DNA of 64,000 nt from UBA5239 sp040394635 (GCA_040394635.1 JBEBRW010000017.1:1-64000); one strand, 5' to 3'; shown: positions 16,579 through 26,287, counted from the stretch's first letter. Numbers and translations: made by a program. The notes: generated by a model from the sequence alone, not told the origin.

Positions 16579-17742
16579 TCAGTCTTGCACGGCGTCGAGG
16601 CAGATGACGGCCGCGCGCTGCGAAGCGCTGGCAAAACCGCCGGAAATCATTTCCACCACCTTGTGCATATCGTTTTCCACTTCGGCGCGATGTTCGCCCT
16701 CCGGCAGAATGCGTTCGACAGCCGGCACCAGATTGGCCGGGTTCACCCGGTATTGGAAGAATTCCTGAAAAACTTCTTTGTCGGCAATGACATTTACCAT
16801 GGTGAAAAATCCACGGTACAGCCGGACCAGCAGCCCCGCCGTCAACGCGGTGAAGAAGTTGAGTTTGTACACCACCACCAGCGGCAGCCCCTGAATGGCG
16901 CATTCGACCGTAACAGTGCCGGAGGCGGCGATACCGGTACCAGCGCACTGCTGCCAGTATGAAGTATCACCGGTAGTGATTTCGATGGGCGGCATATCCG
17001 GGTGACTGGCCCGGAATTCCTTGTAAACCGCGGAGCAATGTTCGAAAATCTTCACCCGGGGCGTCGGAAGGACGAATTTCAAGGTTGGATGTTTCTTGCT
17101 CAGCACCAGCACGGTTTCGAGCATGGGAATCAGCAAACGGTTGATCTCCATGGTGCGGCTGCCGGGCAGCAGAAGCAGGGTATTCGGGTCGCGGGCGGCT
17201 TTCGGGTCGCGCTTCTCGGCAATAATCTCGATCAACGGATGGCCCACGAACTCCACGTCGAGTTTGGTGCTTGCATAAACTTCGGTTTCGAACGGAAAGA
17301 TCACCATCATTTTGTTGCAATATTCGGCCAGTTTGGGAATGCGTCCCTTGCCCCAGCTCCAGACTTGCGGGCTGACGTACCAGATCACCTTGTGCCCGCG
17401 CTTGTGAAGCTGTTTGGCCAGGCGCAGGTTGAACCCCGGATAATCGATCAGGATGATCGCATCCGGTTTTTCCTGATCGGCCCGGCGCAGCAGCAGTTTG
17501 AAGATCTTGACAATTTTGCCGATGATCTTCAGCACTTCCACGATACCGACCACGCCGAGCTCGGTGGCGTCGACCATGATTTCCATGCCGGTTTCGGCCA
17601 TGCGGGGGCCGCCCATGCCGGCGACGCGCAGCTTGTCGCCGCGCCGTTCCGCCTCGGCACGCATTTCGCGGCAAAGCCTCGCGCCGTACATGTCGCCCGA
17701 GGATTCACCGGAAATGATCCAGATATTCCGTTCCTTATTCAT
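16579..17742 (-). CDS. lpxB: Lipid-A-disaccharide synthase LpxB
   Basis: A 387-aa glycosyltransferase family 19 enzyme that joins lipid X to UDP-2,3-diacylglucosamine in lipid A synthesis, at the inner face of the cytoplasmic membrane. Seen: the N-terminal SGESSGD-YGA motif, GVVGIVEVL, IDYPGFNLRLA, YVSPQVWSWG, LLLPGSR and the C-terminal AASGTVTVE signature. Length is normal. Its ATG shares one base with the stop of the preceding AICAR transformylase gene (TGATG), so they are coupled. It proves an LPS-bearing outer membrane in the lineage. Confidence 0.96.
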   Translation of the reverse strand: MNKERNIWIISGESSGDMYGARLCREMRAEAERRGDKLRVAGMGGPRMAETGMEIMVDATELGVVGIVEVLKIIGKIVKIFKLLLRRADQEKPDAIILIDYPGFNLRLAKQLHKRGHKVIWYVSPQVWSWGKGRIPKLAEYCNKMMVIFPFETEVYASTKLDVEFVGHPLIEIIAEKRDPKAARDPNTLLLLPGSRTMEINRLLIPMLETVLVLSKKHPTLKFVLPTPRVKIFEHCSAVYKEFRASHPDMPPIEITTGDTSYWQQCAGTGIAASGTVTVECAIQGLPLVVVYKLNFFTALTAGLLVRLYRGFFTMVNVIADKEVFQEFFQYRVNPANLVPAVERILPEGEHRAEVENDMHKVVEMISGGFASASQRAAVICLDAVQD

Positions 17743-18854
17743 CAATGATGCGAGAAAATTCGTTCCGAAGCATGGTAAAGGGCCACGCCAAGCTCATTGG
17801 CGCGCTTGATGACTTCAGCGTCTTTCAGCGAGCCGGAGGGCGCGATGATGGCGGTGACACCGGCGGCGGCGGCGGTTTCCACACCGTCGGCAAACGGGAA
17901 AAATCCGTCGCTGGCCATGACCGCTCCATCGAGCGTGCCGGCTCCCTGGTATTTGGCATTGAACTTGGCGATCGCCTGTTCGATGGCTCCCACGCGGTCC
18001 TGTTCACCGGTGCCCACGGACAGCGTCTGGCCGTTTTTGGCGATGACCACGCCGTTCGAGCGCACGTTGATATTCACGTACCAGGCAAAGAGCAGGTCTT
18101 CGAGCTGTTCCGGGGTGGCGGCCACGGTGGATTCGACCCGGCCGCAGGCTTTGTTCTCGCCAACGGCAGGTTTCAGGTCGGCCAGGCTGCGCAGGTTGGT
18201 CAGCAGCGGCTCGGCCATGACCAGCGAACCATCGGCCAGGACCTTGATCGTATATTCGCCACGGTCGCCGACGAACTTCGGCAACGAGGCCAGATTGCCG
18301 CATTTGATGATGCGGATATGGCGGTTCAGCTTATAAGTTTCCTGGTCGTTGAAAACGGCCATGGCGGCCGGAGTTACGGAAGGCGCGACGACGCATTCGT
18401 TGAATGTGGCCATGATTTCCTTGGCCGTGGCTTCGTCGATCTCGACATTGAAGGCGATGGCACTGCCGAAGGCCGCGCGAGCGTCGCAATCGCGCGCCTT
18501 GATATAGACGTCGCACAGCGATTCGCCGGGACGGGACACCGCGGCGCCGCTCGGGTTCACGTGCTTCATGACCGCGCAGGCGGGTTTGTCGAAAAACTTG
18601 ACGATGTTCAACGCATAAGAAATGTCTTCGAGATTAGTTTGAGAAAGACCGCTTTTGCCGTCTTTCAGGATCTCCATGTCGCCGATGGGCGAAACCGTAT
18701 CGGCCGGCTTGTAATAAGCGGCCGGCTGATGCGGATTGGTGCCGTAGCGCAAGTCGTTGACCTTGACATATTCACGGCCGTTGACCACGGTTTTTTCGGG
18801 AAAATCGCCGACATTTTTCGACAGATAAGTATTGCGGTTGAGCTCCTGCGCCAT
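17742..18854 (-). CDS. Stand-alone AICAR transformylase (PurH-like)
   Basis: A 370-aa protein that corresponds only to the AICAR formyltransferase half of bifunctional PurH, the next-to-last step of IMP synthesis. The catalytic pair Lys97-His98 is in MKHVNPSGA; DLRYGTNPHQPA, the DARAAFGSAIA stretch, SNGVVIAK and SDGFFPFADG are further family blocks. The IMP cyclohydrolase (MGS-like) domain is absent, so that step must be encoded elsewhere or by another enzyme. It is upstream of and coupled to lpxB. Confidence 0.9.
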   Translation of the reverse strand: MAQELNRNTYLSKNVGDFPEKTVVNGREYVKVNDLRYGTNPHQPAAYYKPADTVSPIGDMEILKDGKSGLSQTNLEDISYALNIVKFFDKPACAVMKHVNPSGAAVSRPGESLCDVYIKARDCDARAAFGSAIAFNVEIDEATAKEIMATFNECVVAPSVTPAAMAVFNDQETYKLNRHIRIIKCGNLASLPKFVGDRGEYTIKVLADGSLVMAEPLLTNLRSLADLKPAVGENKACGRVESTVAATPEQLEDLLFAWYVNINVRSNGVVIAKNGQTLSVGTGEQDRVGAIEQAIAKFNAKYQGAGTLDGAVMASDGFFPFADGVETAAAAGVTAIIAPSGSLKDAEVIKRANELGVALYHASERIFSHH

Positions 18855-18959
18855 AATTTAATATTCCTCCAAAATTTGATTTATTCTTTTAATATAAATT
18901 CATGCTATTAAGGTAGACGCGTTTTGCCCTTTTCGCAAATGTCGGAGGAATAAAAGCGC

Positions 18960-20057
18960 TTAAATTATTTCCAGCTCGTCCATACCGGGCAGCTTCGGAA
19001 ACGGCTGCGCCGGCTGCAGCTGATACCAGAACGCCACCGAGCAAATGTCCGGCTGTTCCGGCAAAAAGCGCCCGCCGTCGCGCCAGCCAAGCGCCTGAAT
19101 CGTCACCCGGATATCTTCCTTGAAGCGAACCGGGTCCATCACGTGCCAGCGGTACATGGCGTGGCGCTGCTGTGACCGGTACAGGCCGTCCGGACGGATC
19201 ACCTGATGGTGCCCCATGAACGGCGTCGAATAGATCTGATATCCGCCCACGTCCCAGTTGTAGGAACCGCCGAAATAATCCTCGGTACCGGTACCGCAAA
19301 TGCTCGGAAACTCTTTGTCGCCATCCAGATAGAACTTGATCTCGCCTTCACCCCACCAGCCGTTGTTATTGAGACCCCAGCCCATGACAGTGCCGACGTA
19401 GTGCCCCTGCCCTTTGACGCCGTCAAGAATTGTGTAGACCTCTTTGTACGGCAACGGGTTGACGCGCCGGAACTGCGCGTGGAAATAGGCCGCGTCCTCC
19501 GGGATATTGGTCAGGGTGTAGTTGACCTGATAATAGAGCACCGCGGCTTTGGCCGGGTGAATGTTTTCCAACGTGATCCGGCAATGCTTACGGAAGGGCA
19601 TTTCCCAGAAACAGTTCATGCCGTTTTTGGGGTTCACCGCCACCGGCAGCGAGTTCAACGCCGGAAAATATTCCATGGTCCGTGGATTATCCCCTTTGTT
19701 CCACGGCAGGCCGAAGAAATCGCACACCGGGCACTCCACCGCCGGCAACTCCCGGCCATCCCAGTAAATCCGCAGAATCATGTGCCGCCCCATGTCACCG
19801 GTCAGCCACATGCTCTGGATCGCGCCCGGGCCCTCGATATCCGCCATGACATAGGTTTCGCCCGGCTCGATCTTATCCCAGGCATGGCATTTCCAGCCGA
19901 CGCCCAGGTCGCGGGACGGCGAGCCCGGCTGAGCCGGGTCCATGCCCCCCGCCCCCCTGGCCCCGGTCCGGTTCTCCGCCGAAATCGACCTCGTCTCGGC
20001 ATTCGACAGACGTGACAGCGTTCCCAGCGACATATTCAATCCATTGAAATAATTCAT
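18960..20057 (-). CDS. DUF2961 / GH172 family protein
   Basis: A 365-aa protein of the DUF2961 family, whose characterised members (GH172) act on fructo- and arabinofuranosyl linkages. Seen: GPGAIQSMWLT, LRIYWDG, CPVCDFFG, GGEGEIKFYLDGD-like core and CGTGTEDYFGGSYNW, the acidic active-site segment. No signal peptide, so likely cytoplasmic. The start at 20057 was chosen because CAGGAG lies 6 nt upstream; an ATG at 20072 overlaps that site. Its gene is divergent from an AraC regulator. Confidence 0.85.
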   Translation of the reverse strand: MNYFNGLNMSLGTLSRLSNAETRSISAENRTGARGAGGMDPAQPGSPSRDLGVGWKCHAWDKIEPGETYVMADIEGPGAIQSMWLTGDMGRHMILRIYWDGRELPAVECPVCDFFGLPWNKGDNPRTMEYFPALNSLPVAVNPKNGMNCFWEMPFRKHCRITLENIHPAKAAVLYYQVNYTLTNIPEDAAYFHAQFRRVNPLPYKEVYTILDGVKGQGHYVGTVMGWGLNNNGWWGEGEIKFYLDGDKEFPSICGTGTEDYFGGSYNWDVGGYQIYSTPFMGHHQVIRPDGLYRSQQRHAMYRWHVMDPVRFKEDIRVTIQALGWRDGGRFLPEQPDICSVAFWYQLQPAQPFPKLPGMDELEII

Positions 20058-20082
20058 TTGCATCTCCTGCATTGTTTGTTAT

Positions 20083-20088
20083 ATTATA
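20083..20088 (-). promoter_or_regulatory. -10 box of GH172 gene
   Basis: TATAAT on the minus strand (in TGATATAATATAAC) lies upstream of the GH172 gene. No good -35 sits 17 bp further up, which suits activator dependence. The same TATAATATAA string occurs before the two other AraC-divergent genes in the window. Confidence 0.5.
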
Positions 20089-20142
20089 TCACCGGAAAAA
20101 TATTTTCGAATAGCAGAATTCATTATTAATTTAGCATTTCTT

Positions 20143-20964
20143 ATGATTCCGTTTAAATATCTGAAATACATCGACAAGCATTTCGAGACCGATCTGCATA
20201 TCTCCGGCGTCGGGGTGCGCGAATCGATGAAGCCGAGCATCATCAACCGCCCCCACGGCACCTGCGACCGGCTGTTGATGTATTTCTATACTCCGGTCGT
20301 GCTCAAAATCGACGACGAACCGACGCCCTGCCTCGCTGGGACGCTGTTTCTCTGGCCCGATCAGGCCAGTCATTATTACGGCAACGCCGAAGCCGAATAC
20401 ATCCACAGCTGGATGCATTTCCACGGCAGCCTGGCCGACGAACTGCTCGCCGAAACCGGGTTCCCCGAAAATACGCCATGGGTATTGCATCACCCCGAAG
20501 TGTTGGAAAAGCGCCTCCACGACCTATGGATCGAGCTGAGTGCCGCCGCCTCGCCCCGGGTGATCCGGCTGCTTTTTGAACTGCTGGTCCGCGAAACCGC
20601 CCGCGAGTACCGGCGCACCGGAGAAGAGCCCGTCCCGGACGGAATCCGGACGGTAAAAGCTTATCTGGACGGCAATCCGGTCCGGCGCGCGGAGCTCCCG
20701 GCGTTGGCGCGGATGAGCGGGTTTTCGGTGCCGCATTTCAGCGCGCTCTTTCGCAAACACTACGGCATCGCGCCGCTGGCCTACCGGAATAGGCTGCGGC
20801 TGGAGCACGCGGCGCACCTCCTGACCAATCACAATCAGCGGATTTCCGAAATCGCCGAAGCGACCGGTTACGAAGACATCTATCAGTTTTCGCGGGCGTT
20901 CAAGAAACATTTCAACATCAGTCCCAGCGGAATGCGATTTAATTTCCGTAGCGATTTGAAATAG
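20143..20964 (+). CDS. AraC family regulator
   Basis: A 273-aa regulator with a cupin-like sensor (RLLMYFYTPV, SWMHFHGSLADEL) and a C-terminal double helix-turn-helix (MSGFSVPHFSALFRKHYGIAPLAYRNRLRLEHA and ISEIAEATGYEDIYQFSRAFKKHFNISP, spread over residues about 185-265). Divergent from and probably controlling the GH172 gene at 20057. No strong ribosome binding site is visible before its ATG. Confidence 0.88.
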   Translation: MIPFKYLKYIDKHFETDLHISGVGVRESMKPSIINRPHGTCDRLLMYFYTPVVLKIDDEPTPCLAGTLFLWPDQASHYYGNAEAEYIHSWMHFHGSLADELLAETGFPENTPWVLHHPEVLEKRLHDLWIELSAAASPRVIRLLFELLVRETAREYRRTGEEPVPDGIRTVKAYLDGNPVRRAELPALARMSGFSVPHFSALFRKHYGIAPLAYRNRLRLEHAAHLLTNHNQRISEIAEATGYEDIYQFSRAFKKHFNISPSGMRFNFRSDLK

Positions 20965-21010
20965 TTTCAATTGCATTTATATTATTAGACTTTATACGAA
21001 AGGACGAGAA

Positions 21011-21649
21011 GTGGACGGATTATTCATCACATTCGAAGGGCCGGAGGGAGCGGGCAAAACCACTCAGATCAAACTACTGGTGCCATGGCTGCAATCACGC
21101 GGCAGGCTCTGCCTGACCACCCGCGAACCGGGGGGAACCCCGCTGGCGGAGAACATCCGCGAAGTGGTCAAGCATCACAATACTTCCGAGCCGGTTTACA
21201 ATCAGACGGAACTATTGCTTTTCGCGGCCAGCCGCGCCCAGCACGTTCAATACCGGATCAAGCCCGCGCTGGCGGAGCGGCAAGTGGTGATTTGCGACCG
21301 CTTCACCGACTCCACGCTGGCGTACCAGGGCTATGCCCGCAACGGCGATATCGAGTTCATCCGGATGCTGAACAATTATGCCACGGACGGCCTGCAGCCG
21401 CACCTCACGATCCTGATGGATCTGGAGCCCAGTTGCGGGCGCGAACGTACCAATCACCGGCCGGAAACCCAGGGCATGCACGACCGCCTTGAATCGGAAA
21501 ACAACGATTTCCACGAAAAAGTCCGCAACGGCTACCTGAGCCTGGCCCGCGAAAATCCCGAACGCATCAAAGTCGTCCGCGCCGACCGGAGCCCCGAAGA
21601 GATTCACACTGAAATTACCCGCATCCTTGAAGAGTTTTATGAATTTTAA
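21011..21649 (+). CDS. tmk: Thymidylate kinase
   Basis: A 212-aa dTMP kinase. P-loop FEGPEGAGKTT has Lys16; TREPGGTPLAE binds dTMP; CDRFTDSTLAYQG is the DR motif; the lid RTNHRPETQGMHDRLE follows. The start is GTG at 21011, with AAAGGACGAGAA upstream. The 3' end overlaps holB by 11 nt, a common tmk-holB arrangement. Confidence 0.96.
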   Translation: MDGLFITFEGPEGAGKTTQIKLLVPWLQSRGRLCLTTREPGGTPLAENIREVVKHHNTSEPVYNQTELLLFAASRAQHVQYRIKPALAERQVVICDRFTDSTLAYQGYARNGDIEFIRMLNNYATDGLQPHLTILMDLEPSCGRERTNHRPETQGMHDRLESENNDFHEKVRNGYLSLARENPERIKVVRADRSPEEIHTEITRILEEFYEF

Positions 21650-22691
21650 TGATTTTGCAGTAAAGTATCCCGAAATAACCGGCTGCCTGAAGCGCGCCCG
21701 CCGGGAAGGCCGCCTCGCCCATGCTTATCTGTTGCACGGCGACACCCCCGAAATACGGCGCGACTTCGCCAGGGCGCTCGCTCAACTGGCGATCTGCCCG
21801 AATATGCAGCCGGATGGCGCGCCGTGCGGCGTCTGCCCCATCTGCGACCAGTTGAGCCGCGACATTTACCCGGAGTACCACACCCTGAGCCCCATCGGCA
21901 AGGCCTGGCGGATTCAGGTGGGCGACCGCACCAATCCCGAGCCGAACACCGTCCGCTGGTTCGAGGAACAGTTTTACCTGACCAGTACCTCCGGGGCCGA
22001 CCGCAAAGTCGGGGTCATTTTCGATGCCGACCGCATGAACACCGAATCGCAGAACGCTTTCCTGAAGACCCTCGAGGAGCCGCCGCCGGACTCGTTTTTC
22101 ATCCTGGCCACCGGCAACCCCTCGGCGCTGCTGCCGACCACCCGTTCGCGCTGCCAGAGCATAACGCTGCTGGAGAACCGCTGCCACTTCAATTTCCCCG
22201 GCGCCAAAGAACTTTTTATGGCGCTGCACAAGCTCCAGTTCGAAGCCGCCGGCAACCTTCCCGCGGCTGAACAGGCCGCCGCCAACATCATCGCGCTCTC
22301 GCGCCAGCTGGAGGACCAGGCCGAGGACAAGACCAACGCCGAATGGGCCGAGCGCCTCGACCAGGCCGAGGAAATGGACCCCGCCATGCGCAAGCGGCTG
22401 GAAAAACAGGTGGCGTCGGGCGCCGCAGGCGAGTACATGCGCGTCCGCAACTATTTTCTGGGGGCCATCCATACCTGGTTCGCGCAGATTTACCAACTCT
22501 CCGCCGGGGCCGACCGGGCGCACCTGGCCAATCCGGAAATCTTCGAAGGGCTCGAGCTACGTCCGGTACCGGAAGAGCGCGCATTGAGCGCCCTGCAGGA
22601 GGCCGACAGCCTGGTCTACAACATGTATTTCAATATCAACGAAGAACTGGCGATTCGCTCGTTCTGCATGAATGTGGCGCTGAAAAAATAA
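21639..22691 (+). CDS. holB: DNA polymerase III subunit delta'
   Basis: About 350 aa. This clamp-loader subunit shows the degenerate P-loop (HAYLLHGDTPEIRRDFA), the four-cysteine zinc site (CPN then CGVCPIC), and FDADRMNTESQNAFLKTLEEPP and LLPTTRSRCQ, which are sensor and SRC motifs. The start at 21639 was preferred because GAAGAG precedes the ATG; a TTG at 21627 is possible. It is translationally linked to tmk. Confidence 0.92.
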   Translation: MNFNDFAVKYPEITGCLKRARREGRLAHAYLLHGDTPEIRRDFARALAQLAICPNMQPDGAPCGVCPICDQLSRDIYPEYHTLSPIGKAWRIQVGDRTNPEPNTVRWFEEQFYLTSTSGADRKVGVIFDADRMNTESQNAFLKTLEEPPPDSFFILATGNPSALLPTTRSRCQSITLLENRCHFNFPGAKELFMALHKLQFEAAGNLPAAEQAAANIIALSRQLEDQAEDKTNAEWAERLDQAEEMDPAMRKRLEKQVASGAAGEYMRVRNYFLGAIHTWFAQIYQLSAGADRAHLANPEIFEGLELRPVPEERALSALQEADSLVYNMYFNINEELAIRSFCMNVALKK

Positions 22692-22733
22692 TCGTATTTA
22701 TTGTATATAAATCATCTATCAGGAGTAGATAAC

Positions 22734-23495
22734 ATGAAAAAATCACAAATTACCGCACAGCTTTATACGCTGCGGGATTTCTTGAAGACCCCGGAAGACA
22801 TCGCCAAATCCCTCGCCAAGGTCCGCCGGATCGGTTACGAAGCCGTACAGATTTCCGGTATGGGTGAAATTTCCACCGCCGAACTGAACAAAATTCTCGC
22901 CAATGAGGGCCTCGTCAACTGCGCCACCCACGAGAGCGGCAAATCCATCGTCGAAGAAACCGACAAGGTGATCGCCCGCCTCCAGGAACTCAACTGCAAG
23001 TTCACCGCTTATCCCTACCCGCACCAGGTGCCGGCGAACTACGACGAAGCCGTGGCCATCGCCAAACAGCTCAACACGGCCGCCGAAAAAATGGCCGCCG
23101 CCGGCCAGGTCCTCTGCTATCACAACCACGCCATCGAGTTCCGCCGCTTCGACGGCAAGCTGATGCTGGATATTTTTTATGACAACGCCCCGGCCATGTA
23201 CAGCGAACTCGACACGTACTGGGTTCAGTCCGGCGGCTGTTGCCCGACTCAGTGGGTCAAGAAAATGGCCGGCCGTCTCCCGCTGCTGCACCTGAAGGAT
23301 TTCATGATCGGCGACGACAACAAGGGCACCATGGCCGCCATCGGTTCAGGGAACCTCGACTGGCCGTCCATCATCGCCGCCGCCGAAGCGGGCGGTACCG
23401 AATGGTACATCGTCGAGCAGGACGTCTGTCCGAAAGATCCCTTCGAATGCCTGGCCGACAGCTTCAAATACCTCACCGGAAATTTCGTCAAGTAA
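22734..23495 (+). CDS. Sugar phosphate isomerase/epimerase
   Basis: A 253-aa TIM-barrel protein of the AP-endonuclease-2/IolE-like superfamily. Family marks are AQLYTLRDFL, VQISGMGEI, CYHNHAIEF (metal-site His), ELDTYWVQSGG and LHLKDF, then EQDVC near the end. AGGAG lies 8 nt before the ATG at 22734. It is alone in its unit and ends at a strong bidirectional terminator. The substrate cannot be told. It is related in pattern to the protein at 29567-30313. Confidence 0.85.
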   Translation: MKKSQITAQLYTLRDFLKTPEDIAKSLAKVRRIGYEAVQISGMGEISTAELNKILANEGLVNCATHESGKSIVEETDKVIARLQELNCKFTAYPYPHQVPANYDEAVAIAKQLNTAAEKMAAAGQVLCYHNHAIEFRRFDGKLMLDIFYDNAPAMYSELDTYWVQSGGCCPTQWVKKMAGRLPLLHLKDFMIGDDNKGTMAAIGSGNLDWPSIIAAAEAGGTEWYIVEQDVCPKDPFECLADSFKYLTGNFVK

Positions 23496-23511
23496 TTTCC
23501 GATGTTCAATG

Positions 23512-23548
23512 CGCCGGGTGCGAGTTTTTACCGCATCCGGCGTTTTTT
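23512..23548. terminator. Bidirectional terminator
   Basis: CGCCGGGTGCG (23512-23522) pairs with CGCATCCGGCG (23532-23542), one G-T pair, followed by TTTTTT; the facing strand has AAAAA before the stem. It separates two convergent genes. Confidence 0.85.
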
Positions 23549-25241
23549 ATTTCCTGGCTTTTTCGTACGGAACCTTGCCGGAATCCATGGTGCGCGGCTG
23601 CGGCTTGAATTTCGTTGAGAAGAAATTCTTTTCGTCCGGGAAACCGTCCCAGGTCAGCTGTGCCAGCGCGGCAATCCCCCAGAACGCTTTATCCGTCTGC
23701 AGCGGCATATTCAGGTTCTTTTCCGCCTCGGCGGTAAACTCCGGAAACTTCTCGCGGTAAGATTTGGAGAGCCAGACGAGGAACGGAATTTCATACGCGT
23801 CAGGATTCCGGCTGCTTGCCGAACGGAAGGTTTTCACCCCGTCGCTGACGACTTCGCCGTGGTCCGCCACATACAGCATGAACGCCGGGCGATCCAGTTT
23901 CTTCAGCTCCGCAACCACGCCGCCCAGTACCTGGTCGGTAAATGCGATGCTGTTATCATATTCATTGAGCAGTCTGGCATATTCGGGCGCCAGTTGCCGG
24001 TTCAGGTCGTCCGTGAGCGCATCGAAGGGCCCGAAATCGGACGGATAACGCGAATCATAACCGATATGGCTCCCCATCAGGTGAAGAATCACGATCACCG
24101 GCCCCTCACTCTCCGCCAATGCCTTGCGACACGGCCCGAGCAGCGCATCATCCAGCACATTAGGCTGGGCCTCCTGCAGGTATTCCATCGAATCGGCGTG
24201 GACGAAAACGAGGCTGATCGGGCCATCGTATTTCCCCCAGCGGTATTGATTCGAAATCATGTTTACCTTGAATCCCCCCTGCTTGAAAATATCGACCAGC
24301 GAGCATTTGGCGTCATGCCGGTTCGCCCCGATCTCGCTCATCGTCATCAGATAACGGATGGCCCACGTGGTCGTGGTGTAGGCACTGATCACGTCATTGT
24401 ATGCCAGTACCGGCGGCTCCGCCTTCCGCATTTCCGCGTCGGTCGCCCGGGGGTAACCGTAAATCCCCATATGGTTGCGGGTGGCGGATTCGCCGATCAC
24501 GATAACCCCGGCCAGATTGTTCACCTCCGGTTTGGTCCGGCGGACATTCGGAGGAATTTCAGGATTCTTCGCCATCTCCCGGAGCTTGCCGAATTCTTTC
24601 TGAAACAGCACATAATTAAACACGAGCCGGGTACACGAAGCGCGGTTCAAACTGCGCTCGCCCTTGCCGATGACGATGTACCGGACGGTGCTGATCGTAT
24701 ACGGCAGCAGCAGCAGCACTCCGAGGATCACCGTATAACGGGTCACCCGCAACGGCCTGCGCCAGACCAGGTACATCATGCCGCCCAATCCAAGCAGGAA
24801 CACCAGCACGATGATGATCAAACTGGCGCTCTTCAGAAAGCCGAGGAACTCGACGGTTTCCTGCTCCGAAGACGCCAGCACCACCGGTATGATGTCCCCG
24901 TCCAGCTGTATATGAAAATGAAAACTGAGCAATACGCTGACACAGACGACCAGCCAGAGCACCGGCAGCAGCACCGTCATATAAATCCGGCTCCCCCATT
25001 TGCCGAAAAGCAGCACCGGCGCCGAAAAAGCCACGAACAGCGGCAGCCCCTGAAGCAACGGGTTCATAAAGGTATTATTCACCTCGCTCAGGTACAAACT
25101 CGCATATTCAATGACCGGCAGCAGGATAAAAATTCCCAGAAACAGCAGATAATTTTTAATCGTCCCGGTCTCGACCGGAAATTTGCCGGCCAGCCATTTA
25201 TACGCGCCGCGAATATGAGCGACCACACTTCCCAACTGCAT
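23547..25241 (-). CDS. Phosphoethanolamine transferase (EptA-like)
   Basis: A 564-aa inner-membrane enzyme with about five N-terminal membrane helices (residues 28-180) and a periplasmic sulfatase-fold domain. The nucleophile region is VIGESATRNHMGIYGYPRATD; metal sites are near ILHLMGSHIGY and YVADHGEVV. Such enzymes add phosphoethanolamine to lipid A or other glycans. GAGG stands 4 nt before the ATG. It is convergent with the sugar isomerase and divergent from the methyltransferase. Exact acceptor unknown. Confidence 0.88.
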   Translation of the reverse strand: MQLGSVVAHIRGAYKWLAGKFPVETGTIKNYLLFLGIFILLPVIEYASLYLSEVNNTFMNPLLQGLPLFVAFSAPVLLFGKWGSRIYMTVLLPVLWLVVCVSVLLSFHFHIQLDGDIIPVVLASSEQETVEFLGFLKSASLIIIVLVFLLGLGGMMYLVWRRPLRVTRYTVILGVLLLLPYTISTVRYIVIGKGERSLNRASCTRLVFNYVLFQKEFGKLREMAKNPEIPPNVRRTKPEVNNLAGVIVIGESATRNHMGIYGYPRATDAEMRKAEPPVLAYNDVISAYTTTTWAIRYLMTMSEIGANRHDAKCSLVDIFKQGGFKVNMISNQYRWGKYDGPISLVFVHADSMEYLQEAQPNVLDDALLGPCRKALAESEGPVIVILHLMGSHIGYDSRYPSDFGPFDALTDDLNRQLAPEYARLLNEYDNSIAFTDQVLGGVVAELKKLDRPAFMLYVADHGEVVSDGVKTFRSASSRNPDAYEIPFLVWLSKSYREKFPEFTAEAEKNLNMPLQTDKAFWGIAALAQLTWDGFPDEKNFFSTKFKPQPRTMDSGKVPYEKARK

Positions 25242-25338
25242 AGAACCTCACTTATTGAATTATCAGAACCGTATAAACTATCATGATTTTATTAAATAAC
25301 AAGATTTGGAAAAAACTTTTATTTCAGTTCATCGTTTT

Positions 25339-25372
25339 GTCCGACCCGTCCGACCTGTCCGACTTGTCCGAC
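25339..25372. repeat. 9-bp tandem repeat GTCCGACNN
   Basis: Four consecutive units GTCCGACCC, GTCCGACCT, GTCCGACTT, GTCCGAC sit between the divergent eptA-like and methyltransferase genes. Related GTCCTATNN units occur at 36835-36861 and 40381-40410. Confidence 0.7.
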
Positions 25373-25459
25373 AGAGAACCTCCGTGATTTCTATCATTTT
25401 TGCGCGTCCATTCCCCGGCCGAGATTTGTATTAAGCACGATCCGGTGGTATATTTCCAC

Positions 25460-26287
25460 ATGGAAAAGTCAGTTATCACCAGCCTGCAGAATCCGTCGAT
25501 CAAGATGGTCTGCAAATTGCGCGACCGGAGTGGACGCGATCAACAGCAGTTGACCGTGCTCGAAGGCTACCGGGAGCTGACCCGCGCCCTCGAATACGGT
25601 ATGAAAATGGTCGACTGTTTCTATTGCCCGGAACTATTTCTCGGCGAAAACGAATTCCCGCTGCTCGACCAGCTGGCGGCGTCCGGCGTCCGCGTCGTCG
25701 AAGTCGCGCCTCATGTGCTGACCAAAATGGCGTACCGCGAGCGCCCGGAGGGGCTGATCGCCACCGCCCGCATGAAAACTCATCGCCTCGAAGACATGCC
25801 CATTGTCAAAAACGGTTTTTACCTGGTCGCCGAGGCCATCGAAAAGCCCGGCAATCTCGGCTCCATGCTCCGCTCGGCCGACGCCGCCGGAGTCGACGGC
25901 CTGATTCTCTGCGACAAGGGCACCGATATTTATAATCCGAACGTGATCCGGGCCAGCACCGGCGCGCTTTTCTGCGTCCCGCTGGCCGAAACCGATTCCA
26001 TCACCGCGCTGGCCTGGCTGCGTCAAAACGGCATCAAAATCCTGGCCGCCACCCCGCACACCGATTACAATTATACCGACGTCGATATGACCCAGGGCGT
26101 GGCCGTCGTGGTCGGGCGCGAGCAAACCGGACTGACGCCGTTCTGGATGGAGCAGGCTGATTTGCAGGTCAAAATTCCGATGCTCGGCATGATCGACTCG
26201 CTGAACGTCACCGCCGCCGCCACCATCCTGCTCTACGAGGGCGCCCGCCAGCGGCAATGGCGGAAACCGCAGTGGGTGCGCTCATGA
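25460..26287 (+). CDS. SpoU/TrmH family RNA methyltransferase
   Basis: A 275-aa 2'-O-ribose methyltransferase with the N-terminal RNA-binding extension (SLQNPSIKMVCKLRDRSGR, LEGYRELTRALE) and a C-terminal SPOUT knot: EAIEKPGNLGSMLRSADAAGVD, NVIRASTGALFCVP, VVVGREQTGL and IPMLGMIDSLNVTAAA. It modifies 23S rRNA or tRNA in this family. The ATG at 25460 was chosen over an upstream TTG at 25400. It overlaps the downstream kinase gene by four nt. Confidence 0.92.
   Translation: MEKSVITSLQNPSIKMVCKLRDRSGRDQQQLTVLEGYRELTRALEYGMKMVDCFYCPELFLGENEFPLLDQLAASGVRVVEVAPHVLTKMAYRERPEGLIATARMKTHRLEDMPIVKNGFYLVAEAIEKPGNLGSMLRSADAAGVDGLILCDKGTDIYNPNVIRASTGALFCVPLAETDSITALAWLRQNGIKILAATPHTDYNYTDVDMTQGVAVVVGREQTGLTPFWMEQADLQVKIPMLGMIDSLNVTAAATILLYEGARQRQWRKPQWVRS

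Noticed and set aside
23859..25286. 475-codon frame opposite the EptA-like gene
   Set aside because: Rich in His/Gln/Arg from the reverse of membrane-protein codons; no domain and no ribosome site.
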